From: Paenibacillus sp. 1011MAR3C5 | GTDB lineage: Bacteria > Bacillota > Bacilli > Paenibacillales > Paenibacillaceae | Assembly (NCBI RefSeq): GCF_003591485.1 | Contig: NZ_QZCF01000003.1 | Location: 620,001 to 684,000 of the forward strand | Length of the DNA: 64,000 nt | Reading direction: 5' to 3' | Shown here: positions 8,054-17,333 of the stretch, in pieces | How the letters are laid out: every line of letters starts with the position of its first letter | Position numbering within the stretch: the first letter of the stretch is position 1 | The notes under the pieces: generated by a model | What the model was told of the DNA's origin: nothing | Database searches by the model: none | Seen by the model: the letters and a program-made list of their open reading frames with translations, nothing else | Position numbers and translations under genes: made by a program

Positions 8054-9674
8054 GCATATTCCCCTTCTGATACTGACTTGGCGTCATGCCGGTCCACTTT
8101 TTGAAGGTGGAGCTGAAATGCCGCTCTTCCCCGTAGCCGACCAGCTTGGCGACTGCATAGATTTTGTAGTGCTCCCGCAGCAGCTCCTTGGCGCGTTCCA
8201 CCCGGTATTGATGCAGGTAATCGAGGAAGTTGACGCCGAGCTCCTGCTTGAACAAGGAGCTTAAGTAAGAATTGCTGACGAACGTTTCTTTTGCAGCCAG
8301 CTCCAGGGTCAGGTTGGTATCGTATTTGGCCTTAATCAGCTCCAGAGTGGCCTGGACGGTGCGGTGAAGCTGTTTTTGGTTCGACGAGGCTTGCGCGATG
8401 CTCTGCACAATCTTCTGCAGAATGACGGAGCAATCGTCCAGCGTCTCCATATTCGGCACACTCTCCATCCAGTTGATGGGATGATTATGCCACTCGATCG
8501 TTCCGGCAATGCGTTCCTTTGCGATCCGCTGCAGCCCCATCACAATGCCGCTGACGCGCCATATGATTTCGGGACGGGAATAGGTTGTCCTCTCTTTCAG
8601 ATAAGCGATTGCCGCCTCGATGGTGTCTACAGCGCCTCCGTACTGGCTGATCTGGAGATGGGAGAGCAGCTCTCTCTCGATTCGCTCAAGGAAAGGATCA
8701 TCCATAATGGATATCTCGCCGGAGCGCTCGCTCTTCAGATCATTGAAGAGGAAGATGCCTCCCTTGCCTTGATAGAATCTCGCTTCCATCGCCTTGCTTG
8801 CTTCCTCGTAAGCCGCCATGGCATCGTTGACGGAGGGCTGAACGGAGCTGAGAGAAAGGCTGACCGTCAAGCTGAGATAGCTCTCCAGATTTTGCTTCAG
8901 CAGCCGCAGCCCCTCCATATGGGAGGCATCCGTATCATTGCCGGAGCCGTTGGCCATCCAGAGCAGCTCTTCGCCATGTCGGAATACTTCAAGCTTGCCG
9001 TCGAAGTGGGGACGAAGTGTCTCGTCTGTAATGTTCAGAATAGCATAGCGCATCAGCTCCAGGTCCCGGTTGCTCCGGATGCCGGTTCCTTTTTCGCCCG
9101 TGTCGATCTCAATGCGCCCGACAATAATAGGCTCGGGCTGAAGCGACAGATTGAGCTCTCGCATGGACACGTTGCGCTCCTCCAGCGGCATAAGTGGCTG
9201 CTGAATCCATTGGGACAAGATGCCATTCTTCAGCAGTTGGATGCTGCGGTTCCACGTGCGGCTCAGCTCTGAGAATTTGCGGCCTCTATGTTCGGCTGTT
9301 TCGATTTTTTTCTTCACGTCCAGAACGACGCGCAGAATGTCATGCGGCATGCAGGGCTTAAGCAAATAATCGGACACGCCAAGGGATATCGCTTCCTTTG
9401 CATAATCGAATTCATTGTAGCCGGTCAACAGAATGGAGTGGAAGGACATGCCCGCATCCTTGGCTGCGCGTATCAGATCGAGGCCGTTCATGAACGGCAT
9501 GCGAATATCTGTCAGCAGCAGATCGGCGTCTGCCTCATGCATCAAGTCTAGCGCCTGCCGTCCATTCTCAGCTTCGCCGACAATTTCGATATCGTATAAT
9601 CTCCAATCAATAGAGCCGACAATGCCCTCGCGGAAAAATTGCTCGTCTTCGGCAACGATCATTTTAAGTGTCAT
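8037..9674 (-). CDS. YesN-type response regulator, AraC output (cluster 2)
   Basis: Response regulator of 545 residues: receiver domain at 1-125 (acidic ED at 9-10, phosphoacceptor Asp56 in TDIRMP, LLKPCMP switch lysine), a long central region with GGDEF-like remnants common to YesN proteins, and an AraC-type double helix-turn-helix at about 440-540 (VGYGEERHFSSTFKKWTGMTP). The start overlaps the end of the upstream kinase by 11 bases. Divergent from the cluster 2 binding protein, it is the likely activator of that importer. Confidence 0.95.
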   Translation of the reverse strand: MTLKMIVAEDEQFFREGIVGSIDWRLYDIEIVGEAENGRQALDLMHEADADLLLTDIRMPFMNGLDLIRAAKDAGMSFHSILLTGYNEFDYAKEAISLGVSDYLLKPCMPHDILRVVLDVKKKIETAEHRGRKFSELSRTWNRSIQLLKNGILSQWIQQPLMPLEERNVSMRELNLSLQPEPIIVGRIEIDTGEKGTGIRSNRDLELMRYAILNITDETLRPHFDGKLEVFRHGEELLWMANGSGNDTDASHMEGLRLLKQNLESYLSLTVSLSLSSVQPSVNDAMAAYEEASKAMEARFYQGKGGIFLFNDLKSERSGEISIMDDPFLERIERELLSHLQISQYGGAVDTIEAAIAYLKERTTYSRPEIIWRVSGIVMGLQRIAKERIAGTIEWHNHPINWMESVPNMETLDDCSVILQKIVQSIAQASSNQKQLHRTVQATLELIKAKYDTNLTLELAAKETFVSNSYLSSLFKQELGVNFLDYLHQYRVERAKELLREHYKIYAVAKLVGYGEERHFSSTFKKWTGMTPSQYQKGNMQEGSQ

Positions 9675-11481
9675 AGCCAGAATCCCCCTCTTTGATTCGA
9701 ACTTGGATGCGGGTACCGATGCCTTCCCTGCTCTCGATTTCGAAGACGGCTTCCTTGTAGAACAAGGCCAGCCTCTCCCGGATATTGGCGATTGCCATGC
9801 CGGAACGTGATCCGTCGCTTGACAGCTTGGCGGTTAGAGGAGCGCCGGAAGCGTTCAGGCGCTGAACCAGCTCGCTTGGCATGCCTGGACCGTTGTCCGT
9901 CACTTCCAGCACGACCCATCCCTCTTCCCGGCTTGCTCGGATAAAGATATTGCCCGTGCCCTCCGCCTGTTCGATGGAATAGATAATCGCATTCTCCACC
10001 AGCGGCTGGAGCAGAAGCTTCGGCATGCGGAAGTGCCTAAGCGATTGTTCCATCTCAATTTCAAAATAAAGTCTTGTCGGGTAACGTTTTTTCTGGAGAT
10101 ACAGGTAATGGCGCACAAGTTCAACCTCCTGCTCCAGCTCGACAAACTCGTTGCCGCTGTTCAGGCTGAGACGGAATACCTGGGAGAGCGAGACGACCAT
10201 CTCGGATATTTCCTTATCGCCCTTCTGCAGGGCGCTCCAATTGATCATATTCAAGGTGTTGTACAAGAAATGCGGGTTAATCTGGGATTGCAGCGCCTTC
10301 AGCTCCGCTTCCCGCTGCTTCAGGCTGGAGGCATAGACATCGTCAATGAGCGCCTTGATCCGCCCGACCATGGAATTGTACAAGTAACCGAGCCGTCCGA
10401 ATTCGTCATTGCCTTCAATGTCCACGCGCTGCGAGAAGTCGCCGATTTGTAGCGCTTTCATGGAATGCATCAGCTTTTTCATCGGACTCGTAATGATGTT
10501 GGCGATAATCCACGACATTAAGATGGCGATGAGGGAGACGGCAATCGTGATGGAGATGGTGGCGGAGCCAATATTCTTCAGCTCTGCTACCAGCTTGCTT
10601 CGGTCTTGGATGACAACGGAATGCCATCCGGTAATGCTGGAGACGGCATCCGAGACGATCAGATCCTCCCGCCGCTTCAGCCTATCCAGCATCTCTGCAG
10701 GCGTGGCCGATTCGGCCGTAACTCCCAGCGCATAGATCGGAAGCTCGTTGACAGGCAAGCCAATCCACGCTACATTGGTGGCGGCGAGCACGGTGCCTTC
10801 GTCGTTCATGATGAATTGGGTCGCATCCTTCGCCTCATGGAACAGGCTGCGGCTGAGCTTGTCGGCGTCCATACCGACGACAAGCAGTCCGCTAGGTTGA
10901 TAGCGGTAGTTTTTGTACTGCTTGATATAGACAAGCTTATGGTGATAATCGCCCGGCAGCACGTTATCCTCAGGGCGAAGCATATCCCAAAGCTGGTTGC
11001 CCGGAGAGGAACGAAGCCTCTCATAATACGGCGTTTCTTTGAAGCGGTCATAACTGATAGCGCTTGCAATTCCGGTCTGCGTAATCACGAACGGACTGCT
11101 GGCCGAGCTGTCGTTCTTCACCGCATACAGGATGAGCGACTGGATCGTCTCGCCTGTAACCATGAGCGGAAGCAGGCTCTTGAACACCAGATCGCGACGG
11201 TAAGGCGTGTCTCCGTTCAATACCATCTCCTGTACGGATGCGTTCAGGAAGAGATAATTCGTGAAGCTGACGGAACTTTGAGCGAAATGGTCCAGTTGGT
11301 CCTTGGTTTTCACAGCCATGTTCAGCTGGGCTTGACGAATTTTGTCTACGACTTCGCGGGATGCAATGGAATACGAATAAAACCCCGTTACGCCGACCGT
11401 TACGATCAGAAGCGGAACGACTAGCGCCAACAGCTTCCGTTGCAAGGGCATATGGCGAAAGAAAGGAGCGAGCTTGCTCAA
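9664..11481 (-). CDS. YesM-type sensor histidine kinase (cluster 2)
   Basis: Sensor kinase of 605 residues with membrane helices near 13-35 and 305-328, an extracytoplasmic sensor domain between them, a HAMP linker, then a kinase domain with phosphoacceptor His404 in INPHFLYNTL and a GHKL ATPase (VENAIIYS, DNGPGM, GMAIANI). TTG start with GCAGGTGA upstream; the only ATGs nearby are in other frames. First gene of a two-gene minus-strand operon with the response regulator, transcribed away from the importer it probably controls. Confidence 0.94.
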   Translation of the reverse strand: MSKLAPFFRHMPLQRKLLALVVPLLIVTVGVTGFYSYSIASREVVDKIRQAQLNMAVKTKDQLDHFAQSSVSFTNYLFLNASVQEMVLNGDTPYRRDLVFKSLLPLMVTGETIQSLILYAVKNDSSASSPFVITQTGIASAISYDRFKETPYYERLRSSPGNQLWDMLRPEDNVLPGDYHHKLVYIKQYKNYRYQPSGLLVVGMDADKLSRSLFHEAKDATQFIMNDEGTVLAATNVAWIGLPVNELPIYALGVTAESATPAEMLDRLKRREDLIVSDAVSSITGWHSVVIQDRSKLVAELKNIGSATISITIAVSLIAILMSWIIANIITSPMKKLMHSMKALQIGDFSQRVDIEGNDEFGRLGYLYNSMVGRIKALIDDVYASSLKQREAELKALQSQINPHFLYNTLNMINWSALQKGDKEISEMVVSLSQVFRLSLNSGNEFVELEQEVELVRHYLYLQKKRYPTRLYFEIEMEQSLRHFRMPKLLLQPLVENAIIYSIEQAEGTGNIFIRASREEGWVVLEVTDNGPGMPSELVQRLNASGAPLTAKLSSDGSRSGMAIANIRERLALFYKEAVFEIESREGIGTRIQVRIKEGDSGYDT

Positions 11482-11628
11482 TCCGGATCACCTGCTGTCA
11501 TCATATTTAGGAATAGAAAGCCATAGGCAGCGGCTTGGTGTAGTGAGCGCTATGGATTGGACAATTCATACAATCAGTATAGCAAGAATTGGATAACCAG
11601 AGGTATGTTTTCGCCTATCATCAAAAAA

Positions 11629-11697
11629 ATGAAGCACTTCTTCTAAAATATGAAGCATATTTTTGTCGAATTCTTTCGGGCTATAATGAGTGCAGAA
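11629..11697 (+). promoter_or_regulatory. promoter of binding-protein gene with tandem 21-bp spaced activator half-sites
   Basis: ATGAAGCA occurs at 11629-11636 and again at 11650-11657, 21 bp apart (two helical turns, same face and same orientation), upstream of a -10 TATAAT at 11692-11697 that has no good -35. This is the usual layout for an AraC-family activator bound as a tandem dimer next to a weak -35. The divergent YesN regulator is the obvious candidate; binding itself is inferred. Confidence 0.5.
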
Positions 11698-11739
11698 CAG
11701 GACAACAGCTTGTTCAACAATAGAAAAGGTGGGGTATCC

Positions 11740-13092
11740 ATGAAGAAGTGGCTTACAATTTGTGCGGCTATCATTCTCGTCTTCACGATGGCGGCATGCG
11801 GCAACAAAACGAATAACGGGAACAACCAGGCGAACTCGCCTTCGAATGCGCCTGAGACGACTCCGTCCGCAGATAACGGGACGCCGGAGCAAATAACATT
11901 GAAGTTCTTCTCGGCTCTGGCTGACCGATCCAACGGCATGGGCAAGATTGAGCAAGCCATCATTGATTCTTACATGGTTGAAAATCCGAATGTGAAGATC
12001 GAAGTAGAAGCGCTCCAGGACGAGCCTTACAAAGCAAAGGCGAAAGTATATGCATCCACAGAGTCGCTTCCCGACATCATTCAATCGTGGGGACAGCCTT
12101 CCTTCATCAAGCCGCTCATCGATAGCGGGATGCTGCTTGAGCTGAACCCTGCTGACTTCGAATCCAGCGGCTTCATCGCCGGCTCGACAGACGGCTTCTC
12201 ACAAGATGGCAAGCTGTATGGCCTGCCGCGCAATACAGACTTCCTGGTTCTCTACTACAACAAAAAAATGTTCGACGACAACGGCATTGCCGTACCGACA
12301 ACAGTAGCGGATCTCGTTGAAGCATCCAAGCAATTCCGCGCGAAAGGCATTAATCCGATCACGACAAACGCAATGGAAGGCTGGTCTCTCCCGATCTGGT
12401 TCGAATACGCTCAACAGCGCACTAGCGGCGACTTTAACAAAATCGACGCGGTTCTGAACGGCGAAGGCACGTTCTCCGGCGATGCGGACTTCCTGGCCGC
12501 GGCTCAATCCATTCTTGATCTGGCTGACGCAAAAGCATTCGCAGACGGCTTCCTGACAGCTGACTACGGAACTTCCCGCAACCTGTTCGGCCAAGGCCAA
12601 GCGGCTATGTTTGTCATGGGCAATTGGGAGGCAGGCCTTGCGACAGACGAGAATTTCCCAGCTGAATTCCGCGACAACGTAGGCGCAATCTCCTACCCGT
12701 CATCCGACAAAGGCAAAGCGAGCGATCTGGCAGCATGGTTCGGGGGCGGCTACTCCATCTCGCAGAGCACGAAGCATCCGGAGGAAGCAGTTAAGTTCAT
12801 GCAATACTTCTTCAAGCCTGAGAACTGGGCGAAGCAGCTGTGGCAGACTGGCTCCGGCACGCCTGCACAGAAGTTCGATGAATTCCTGACTGGTGAAGAA
12901 TCTGCACTTCAAAAAGGACTGGTAGACGTATTCGGCTCCACGACTTCCGCATCCAATACGCCATTCCACGATCTAGGTACGGATGAATACAAAACAAAGG
13001 TGATGGAAGCTCACCAGAAGCTGTTCGGCAAGTCGATTTCTCCTGAAGACTTCTTGAAAGAGCTTGATGCCGCGGTTGCCCTATTGCCATAA
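11740..13092 (+). CDS. sugar ABC transporter solute-binding lipoprotein (cluster 2)
   Basis: Extracellular binding protein of 450 residues. The N terminus (KKWLTIC, hydrophobic core, lipobox MAAC with Cys near residue 20) is a lipoprotein signal, followed by an Asn/Pro/Thr-rich tether and a family 1 carbohydrate-binding fold. ATG 11740 is preferred over an in-frame ATG at 11650 because AAAGGTGGGG sits six bases before it and it gives a proper signal peptide. Followed by a strong terminator and then two permeases, which should make the binding protein more abundant than the channel. Confidence 0.95.
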   Translation: MKKWLTICAAIILVFTMAACGNKTNNGNNQANSPSNAPETTPSADNGTPEQITLKFFSALADRSNGMGKIEQAIIDSYMVENPNVKIEVEALQDEPYKAKAKVYASTESLPDIIQSWGQPSFIKPLIDSGMLLELNPADFESSGFIAGSTDGFSQDGKLYGLPRNTDFLVLYYNKKMFDDNGIAVPTTVADLVEASKQFRAKGINPITTNAMEGWSLPIWFEYAQQRTSGDFNKIDAVLNGEGTFSGDADFLAAAQSILDLADAKAFADGFLTADYGTSRNLFGQGQAAMFVMGNWEAGLATDENFPAEFRDNVGAISYPSSDKGKASDLAAWFGGGYSISQSTKHPEEAVKFMQYFFKPENWAKQLWQTGSGTPAQKFDEFLTGEESALQKGLVDVFGSTTSASNTPFHDLGTDEYKTKVMEAHQKLFGKSISPEDFLKELDAAVALLP

Positions 13093-13108
13093 CGTAAAGA
13101 GAAGCAAC

Positions 13109-13145
13109 CGGGAGCAGTGAAATTCCTTTCGCTGCTCCCGTTTTT
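13109..13145 (+). terminator. strong intrinsic terminator between binding protein and permeases
   Basis: Stem CGGGAGCAGTGAAA / TTTCGCTGCTCCCG (14 pairs with one G-T) around a TTCC loop, followed by five T. It sits inside the operon, so permease expression depends on read-through or a separate promoter. Confidence 0.85.
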
Positions 13146-13194
13146 CAAAGGCAAGGTCAAGTAAAGAAAAGCGAAGCCGGGAGGCGGAGAGAAC

Positions 13195-14079
13195 ATGCAT
13201 AAGCTGTTAAGTAATCGTAGGACAATCTTCGCGCTGGTCGCGCCGGGACTATTCCTGTTTGTATTCATGGTGTGCTTTCCTATTATAATGAGCGCCTATT
13301 ACGGCATGACGGATTGGCGGGGGATTGGCTCTTACCAATTCGTAGGCCTTGATAATTATATGAAGATTCTGTTCGATGACCCCGTATTCTGGCGGTCGCT
13401 CATGAACGCGCTGCTGCTGCTGGCGGCGACGCTGCTGCTGCAACATCCCATTGCCCTGTTATTCTCGATATTCGTCACGAATGCAGGCAGATTCGAGAAG
13501 CTGTTCCGTACGATTTTCTTTATCCCTGCAGTTATTTCGATCGTCGTTACCTCGAAGATGTGGGTTAGCGTCTTCCATCCCAACTATGGCGTGCTGAACA
13601 AATTTCTGACGGCTATCGGGCTGGAGAATTTGAAGCAGGACTGGCTAGGCGATCCGAACATTGCGATCTGGTGCGTGATCTTCGTCATTATGTGGCAGGG
13701 CTTCGGCTATGCGCTTCTGCTCTATTATGCCGGACTTCAAGGCATTCCAAAGGATCTCTATGAAGCCGCGGAGCTCGACGGCGCAGGCCGATTCAAGCTG
13801 TATACAAAGGTGGTCATTCCGCTTCTGAGGCCAATGGTCCGCGTAGCAGTCGTTATTGCGGTGACAGCTTGCCTCAAGCAGATGGAGACGATCTTCCTCA
13901 TGACGAACGGCGGACCGATCAATACGACGCAATTCGTCGGCAACTATCTCTATAAAACGGCATTTACGTCTTCCCTGTACGGCTATGGCAATGCGATTTC
14001 GGTCATCTTCGTCATCGTCTGTCTGATCATTACTGTCGTTATGAACCGCGCATTCAAAAAAGACGTAGGCGAATTTTAA
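13195..14079 (+). CDS. sugar ABC transporter permease, MalF/UgpA type (cluster 2)
   Basis: Permease of 294 residues with six predicted helices, the first at about 9-30. The EAA loop (EAAELDGAGRFKL, then VIPLL) is intact and the conserved TNGGP motif that precedes the last loop is seen. GGGAGGCGGAGAG upstream of ATG 13195. Seventeen bases separate it from the second permease, consistent with one transcript. Forms the importer channel with that gene and the upstream lipoprotein. Confidence 0.94.
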   Translation: MHKLLSNRRTIFALVAPGLFLFVFMVCFPIIMSAYYGMTDWRGIGSYQFVGLDNYMKILFDDPVFWRSLMNALLLLAATLLLQHPIALLFSIFVTNAGRFEKLFRTIFFIPAVISIVVTSKMWVSVFHPNYGVLNKFLTAIGLENLKQDWLGDPNIAIWCVIFVIMWQGFGYALLLYYAGLQGIPKDLYEAAELDGAGRFKLYTKVVIPLLRPMVRVAVVIAVTACLKQMETIFLMTNGGPINTTQFVGNYLYKTAFTSSLYGYGNAISVIFVIVCLIITVVMNRAFKKDVGEF

Positions 14080-14096
14080 GGGAGGAGACCGAAACC

Positions 14097-14915
14097 ATGG
14101 TAAGAAAAATAACGCTGCACACGCTGCTATGGATTGTCGCGCTGCTCCAGCTCTTCCCGCTCATCTGGCTTATTAACTATTCGTTTCTGAAGAGCGGCGA
14201 TTTCTTTGGCAGCAGTATTCTGAAGTGGCCGGAGCAGTTCGAATGGTCCAACTATATCCATGCGTTCACGTACGGAAGCGTACCGAAGTTCCTGTGGAAC
14301 AGCGCGTTTATTACAACCGCGGCTATTCTTGCGGCTGCCGTCCTGTCTCTGATGCTCAGCTATGCATTCACGCGCATGGAGTGGAAGCTGCGGGGTGTCA
14401 CGATGGCATTCATCATGCTGGGCATGATCGTGCCGATTCATGCGACGCTGCTGCCGAACTTTATCCTGTTTAACTGGATTGATCTGCTCGACAATCCTCT
14501 GTCGCTGATTTTGCCTTATATCGCGTTCTCCTTGCCGATCAGCATGCTGATTATTTCGGGATTCCTGGAGACAATTCCGAAGAGCATCGAGGAATCTGCG
14601 GTGATGGACGGCTGCTCCGTCTATGGCGTTATCTTCCGCATTATTATGCCGATGACGAAGCCTGCCTTAGCGACCGCTTGCATCATGAATTTCATCAGCT
14701 GGTGGAATGAGTTTATTATGGCGAACACGTTCCTGACCTCGGAGACATTCAAGACGCTGCCGTTCTCGATTATGAAGTTTGCAGGGCAATATTCGTCCAA
14801 CTATGGCGCGCAGTTCGCCGTTATGACGATGATTGCTTTGCCTACCGTCATTATCTATCTGATGTTCACAGAGCAGATGTCGCGCGGCATAACGGCCGGT
14901 GCTGTCAAGGGCTGA
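14097..14915 (+). CDS. sugar ABC transporter permease, MalG type (cluster 2)
   Basis: Second permease, 272 residues, six predicted helices, EAA loop (EESAVMDGCSVYGVIF, then IMPM) and C-terminal GAVKG typical of MalG proteins. GGGAGGAG ribosome site at 14080-14087. No ATPase gene follows, so the importer likely relies on a shared ATPase. Confidence 0.94.
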   Translation: MVRKITLHTLLWIVALLQLFPLIWLINYSFLKSGDFFGSSILKWPEQFEWSNYIHAFTYGSVPKFLWNSAFITTAAILAAAVLSLMLSYAFTRMEWKLRGVTMAFIMLGMIVPIHATLLPNFILFNWIDLLDNPLSLILPYIAFSLPISMLIISGFLETIPKSIEESAVMDGCSVYGVIFRIIMPMTKPALATACIMNFISWWNEFIMANTFLTSETFKTLPFSIMKFAGQYSSNYGAQFAVMTMIALPTVIIYLMFTEQMSRGITAGAVKG

Positions 14916-14918
14916 TGG

Positions 14919-15101
14919 CTACATTGCGAGCAAGAGAAGCGTGCCTGCAAAGATCCATGCCAGAATGGCAAACAGGATAGCGGCTAGAAATTTTTGTCCA
15001 TCGTATTTGTCCTTGAACAGCATATCCAGAAACAGATAGGAGAAAAGGAATGCGATAAGCGGAGTTCCGAACAAAGCGGACACAAAAATAATGGCTTCCA
15101 T
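14919..15101 (-). CDS. small hydrophobic membrane protein, 60 residues
   Basis: Unrecognised small protein with two predicted membrane helices (about residues 4-28 and 38-58) joined by a charged loop KDKYDGQK. AGAAGGA sits eight bases before its ATG, a good ribosome site, and the composition is uniformly that of a membrane protein, which favours a real gene. It is convergent with the cluster 2 permease, ending three bases after that gene's stop. Function unknown. Confidence 0.6.
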   Translation of the reverse strand: MEAIIFVSALFGTPLIAFLFSYLFLDMLFKDKYDGQKFLAAILFAILAWIFAGTLLLLAM

Positions 15102-15189
15102 GAAGAGTCCTTCTTTCTTTATAAAAAATGGTTATTACTTATCGTAATTGGAAATGAAATTGCTGTCCATGTCGACAGCATAATGATGT

Positions 15190-15229
15190 GGCATTAAATT
15201 GTTAGTTGACAATTTAATGCCATTTTTTT
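15190..15229 (+). terminator. AT-rich perfect hairpin with T-run
   Basis: Perfect 13-bp stem GGCATTAAATTGT / ACAATTTAATGCC with a six-base loop, followed by A and seven T. Oriented to stop + strand transcripts arriving from the cluster 2 permeases before the next importer. Confidence 0.7.
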
Positions 15230-15254
15230 ATCCGATTTTGTTGAGGCATAAGAG

Positions 15255-15318
15255 CGTTGAATTACGATACTTTTCGTTGAAACCGGGAGTAGTTTCGCCT
15301 CTGCCCTCCTTTTACAAT
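15255..15318 (+). promoter_or_regulatory. candidate promoter with tandem activator half-sites before the LplB-type importer
   Basis: CGTTGAA is repeated at 15255-15261 and 15275-15281, 20 bp apart in direct orientation, upstream of a -10 TACAAT (15313-15318) without a recognisable -35. The layout parallels the 21-bp spaced repeats before the cluster 2 binding protein and suits an AraC-type activator. The cluster 3 YesN regulator is the inferred partner. Confidence 0.45.
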
Positions 15319-15351
15319 GAATGTAACTTAGCTGGCGGGGGGACGTGCAAG

Positions 15352-16317
15352 ATGCGAAGAGAAACGATAGCAACAGCTGCGGCAAGGGCTGCTGTCTCCC
15401 ATAAGGAGAAGCCTTTGTGGAAGCGCTTCATCATGCAATGGCAAGTGCATGTGATGATATTCCCGGCGTTAATTTTCATTCTGATTTTCAACTATTTCCC
15501 GATGTACGGCGTGCTTATGGCGTTCCAGGATTACAATTTGTTCGGAGGATTTTTCGGCAGTAAGTGGGCGGGAATGAAGCACTTCGAAGCTTTCTTCAAC
15601 TCGCCGGATTTCTTCAGGGTTATGCGCAATACGATCGTTATAAGCTTGCTCAAGCTATGCATTGGATTCCCTGCTCCTATTCTCCTCGCGCTTATGCTTA
15701 ATGAGGTCAGGAACATGGTGTTTAAGCGGATTATCCAGACGATCAGCTATTTGCCCCACTTCCTGTCATGGGTCATTGTCTCCGGCTTCGTGATTTCGTT
15801 GCTGTCGGTCGACAACGGCAGTCTGAATATGCTGCTTGGCAAGCTTGGATTAATCGACAAGCCGCTCAACTTCCTCTCCTTGCCGGAATACTTCTGGGCC
15901 ATTATTGTCACGACGAATGTGTGGAAGGAAGTCGGCTTTGCAACGATCGTCTATCTGGCGGCGATCGCCGGTGTTGACCAAAGCATGTACGAGGCGGCTT
16001 CGATTGACGGCGCAAGCAAGCTGAAGCAAATCTTTCTGATCACACTTCCATCTATTATGCCGGTTATTATCATCTTCTTGATACTGAATATCGGCAGCCT
16101 GCTGAATGCAGGATTCGATGATCTGCTCTTGCTGGGCAACAGTGCAATGCTCCGGGATGTCGCGGATGTCATCGACACCTACGCATACCGTGTCGGCATT
16201 ATCAACAACCGCTTCTCTTATGCGGCAGCGGTCGGATTGTTCAAGGCCGTCATTAGCGTAGGGCTTCTGACCTTAGCCAACTTTCTGGCTAGAAGGGCGG
16301 GTACAAGCTTATGGTAA
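15352..16317 (+). CDS. ABC transporter permease, LplB/YteP type (cluster 3)
   Basis: Permease of 321 residues from the lipoprotein-dependent oligosaccharide importer family (LplB, YtcP/YteP). Six predicted helices, the first near residues 34-54; characteristic segments FNYFPMYG and SYLPHFLSWVI; EAA loop EAASIDGASKLKQIF followed by LPSI. ATG 15352 was taken because GGCGGGGGGACG precedes it; an in-frame start at 15199 would add 51 non-homologous-looking residues. First gene of a three-gene importer. Confidence 0.94.
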   Translation: MRRETIATAAARAAVSHKEKPLWKRFIMQWQVHVMIFPALIFILIFNYFPMYGVLMAFQDYNLFGGFFGSKWAGMKHFEAFFNSPDFFRVMRNTIVISLLKLCIGFPAPILLALMLNEVRNMVFKRIIQTISYLPHFLSWVIVSGFVISLLSVDNGSLNMLLGKLGLIDKPLNFLSLPEYFWAIIVTTNVWKEVGFATIVYLAAIAGVDQSMYEAASIDGASKLKQIFLITLPSIMPVIIIFLILNIGSLLNAGFDDLLLLGNSAMLRDVADVIDTYAYRVGIINNRFSYAAAVGLFKAVISVGLLTLANFLARRAGTSLW

Positions 16318-16353
16318 AGCAGGCGACACATATAGGGAAAGCGGTGAGACAGC

Positions 16354-17256
16354 ATGAAGCTTAGCGCAGGAGACAAAACGCTGCATGTCGGGATCTATAT
16401 CTTACTGGTCATTCTAGGTTTCCTGACGCTGTATCCATTCTGGAACTCGGCAGTTATCTCCTTCAATCTGGGGCTGGATACGGCCAAGGGCGGCATTACG
16501 TTCTGGCCGAGACAGTTTACACTGGACAACTACGCGATCGTCTTTCAGGACACGCGAATCGTGCAGGCATTCTACGTATCGGTCTTAAGGACGCTGGCAG
16601 GCACCCTCCTGTCTATCCTGTTCACTTCGCTGTTCGCTTACGGCATGTCGATCAAGGGCATCGTGTTCAAAAAATTCTACATGGTGTTCGCTGTCATCAC
16701 GATGTACTTCAGCGGCGGACTCATTCCCTTCTATCTCGTCAACCGCGAGCTGGGGCTGATGAACACCTTCTGGGTCATGGTCATTCCGACGGTCATCAGC
16801 GTGTACAACATGATCATCTTCAGAACCTTCTTCATGGGCTTGCCGAACGGGCTGGAAGAATCGGCCCGCATAGACGGCTGCAGCACCTTCGGCGTCTACT
16901 TCCGAATCGTATTGCCGCTCTCTGGACCTGTTATCGCAACGCTGTCGCTGTTCACGGCGGTCTATCATTGGAACGATTGGTTTACGGCTACGATCTTTAT
17001 CAACAAGACGGAGCTGTTCCCGATCCAGACGATGCTTCAGCAGATCTTGAACTCCAATATTATGACGGAGCAGCTGTCGATGGCAACCAAAGGCAATGCC
17101 GCAGCGGCGGATGCAATGAGCCGCATGCAGAGCGTCACGACCAAGTCGCTTACGATGGCGACGATGATGGTCGCGACGCTGCCGATCATCCTGGTGTATC
17201 CTTTCGTCCAGCGCTTCTTCGTCAAGGGTGTGCTGATCGGTTCGCTGAAAGAGTAG
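16354..17256 (+). CDS. ABC transporter permease, LplC/YtcP type (cluster 3)
   Basis: Second permease of 300 residues, six predicted helices, with the family's typical TLYPFWN start, RTFFMGLPNGLEESARIDG docking loop and a C-terminal KGVLIGSLKE. GCGGTGAG ribosome site upstream. Pairs with the LplB-type permease; the substrates of this family are usually oligosaccharides or uronate-containing fragments such as rhamnogalacturonan, which here is only family knowledge. Confidence 0.94.
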   Translation: MKLSAGDKTLHVGIYILLVILGFLTLYPFWNSAVISFNLGLDTAKGGITFWPRQFTLDNYAIVFQDTRIVQAFYVSVLRTLAGTLLSILFTSLFAYGMSIKGIVFKKFYMVFAVITMYFSGGLIPFYLVNRELGLMNTFWVMVIPTVISVYNMIIFRTFFMGLPNGLEESARIDGCSTFGVYFRIVLPLSGPVIATLSLFTAVYHWNDWFTATIFINKTELFPIQTMLQQILNSNIMTEQLSMATKGNAAAADAMSRMQSVTTKSLTMATMMVATLPIILVYPFVQRFFVKGVLIGSLKE

Positions 17257-17333
17257 GCAGTAAAATGGTATTCTACTTTGCCGAACGGCGGAGATGAATA
17301 TAGATTGAAAATCATTAGGGGAGGCTTATCTGG

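Noticed and set aside
8364..9272. 302-codon plus-strand frame opposite the second response regulator
   Set aside because: Antisense shadow of an unmistakable YesN gene.
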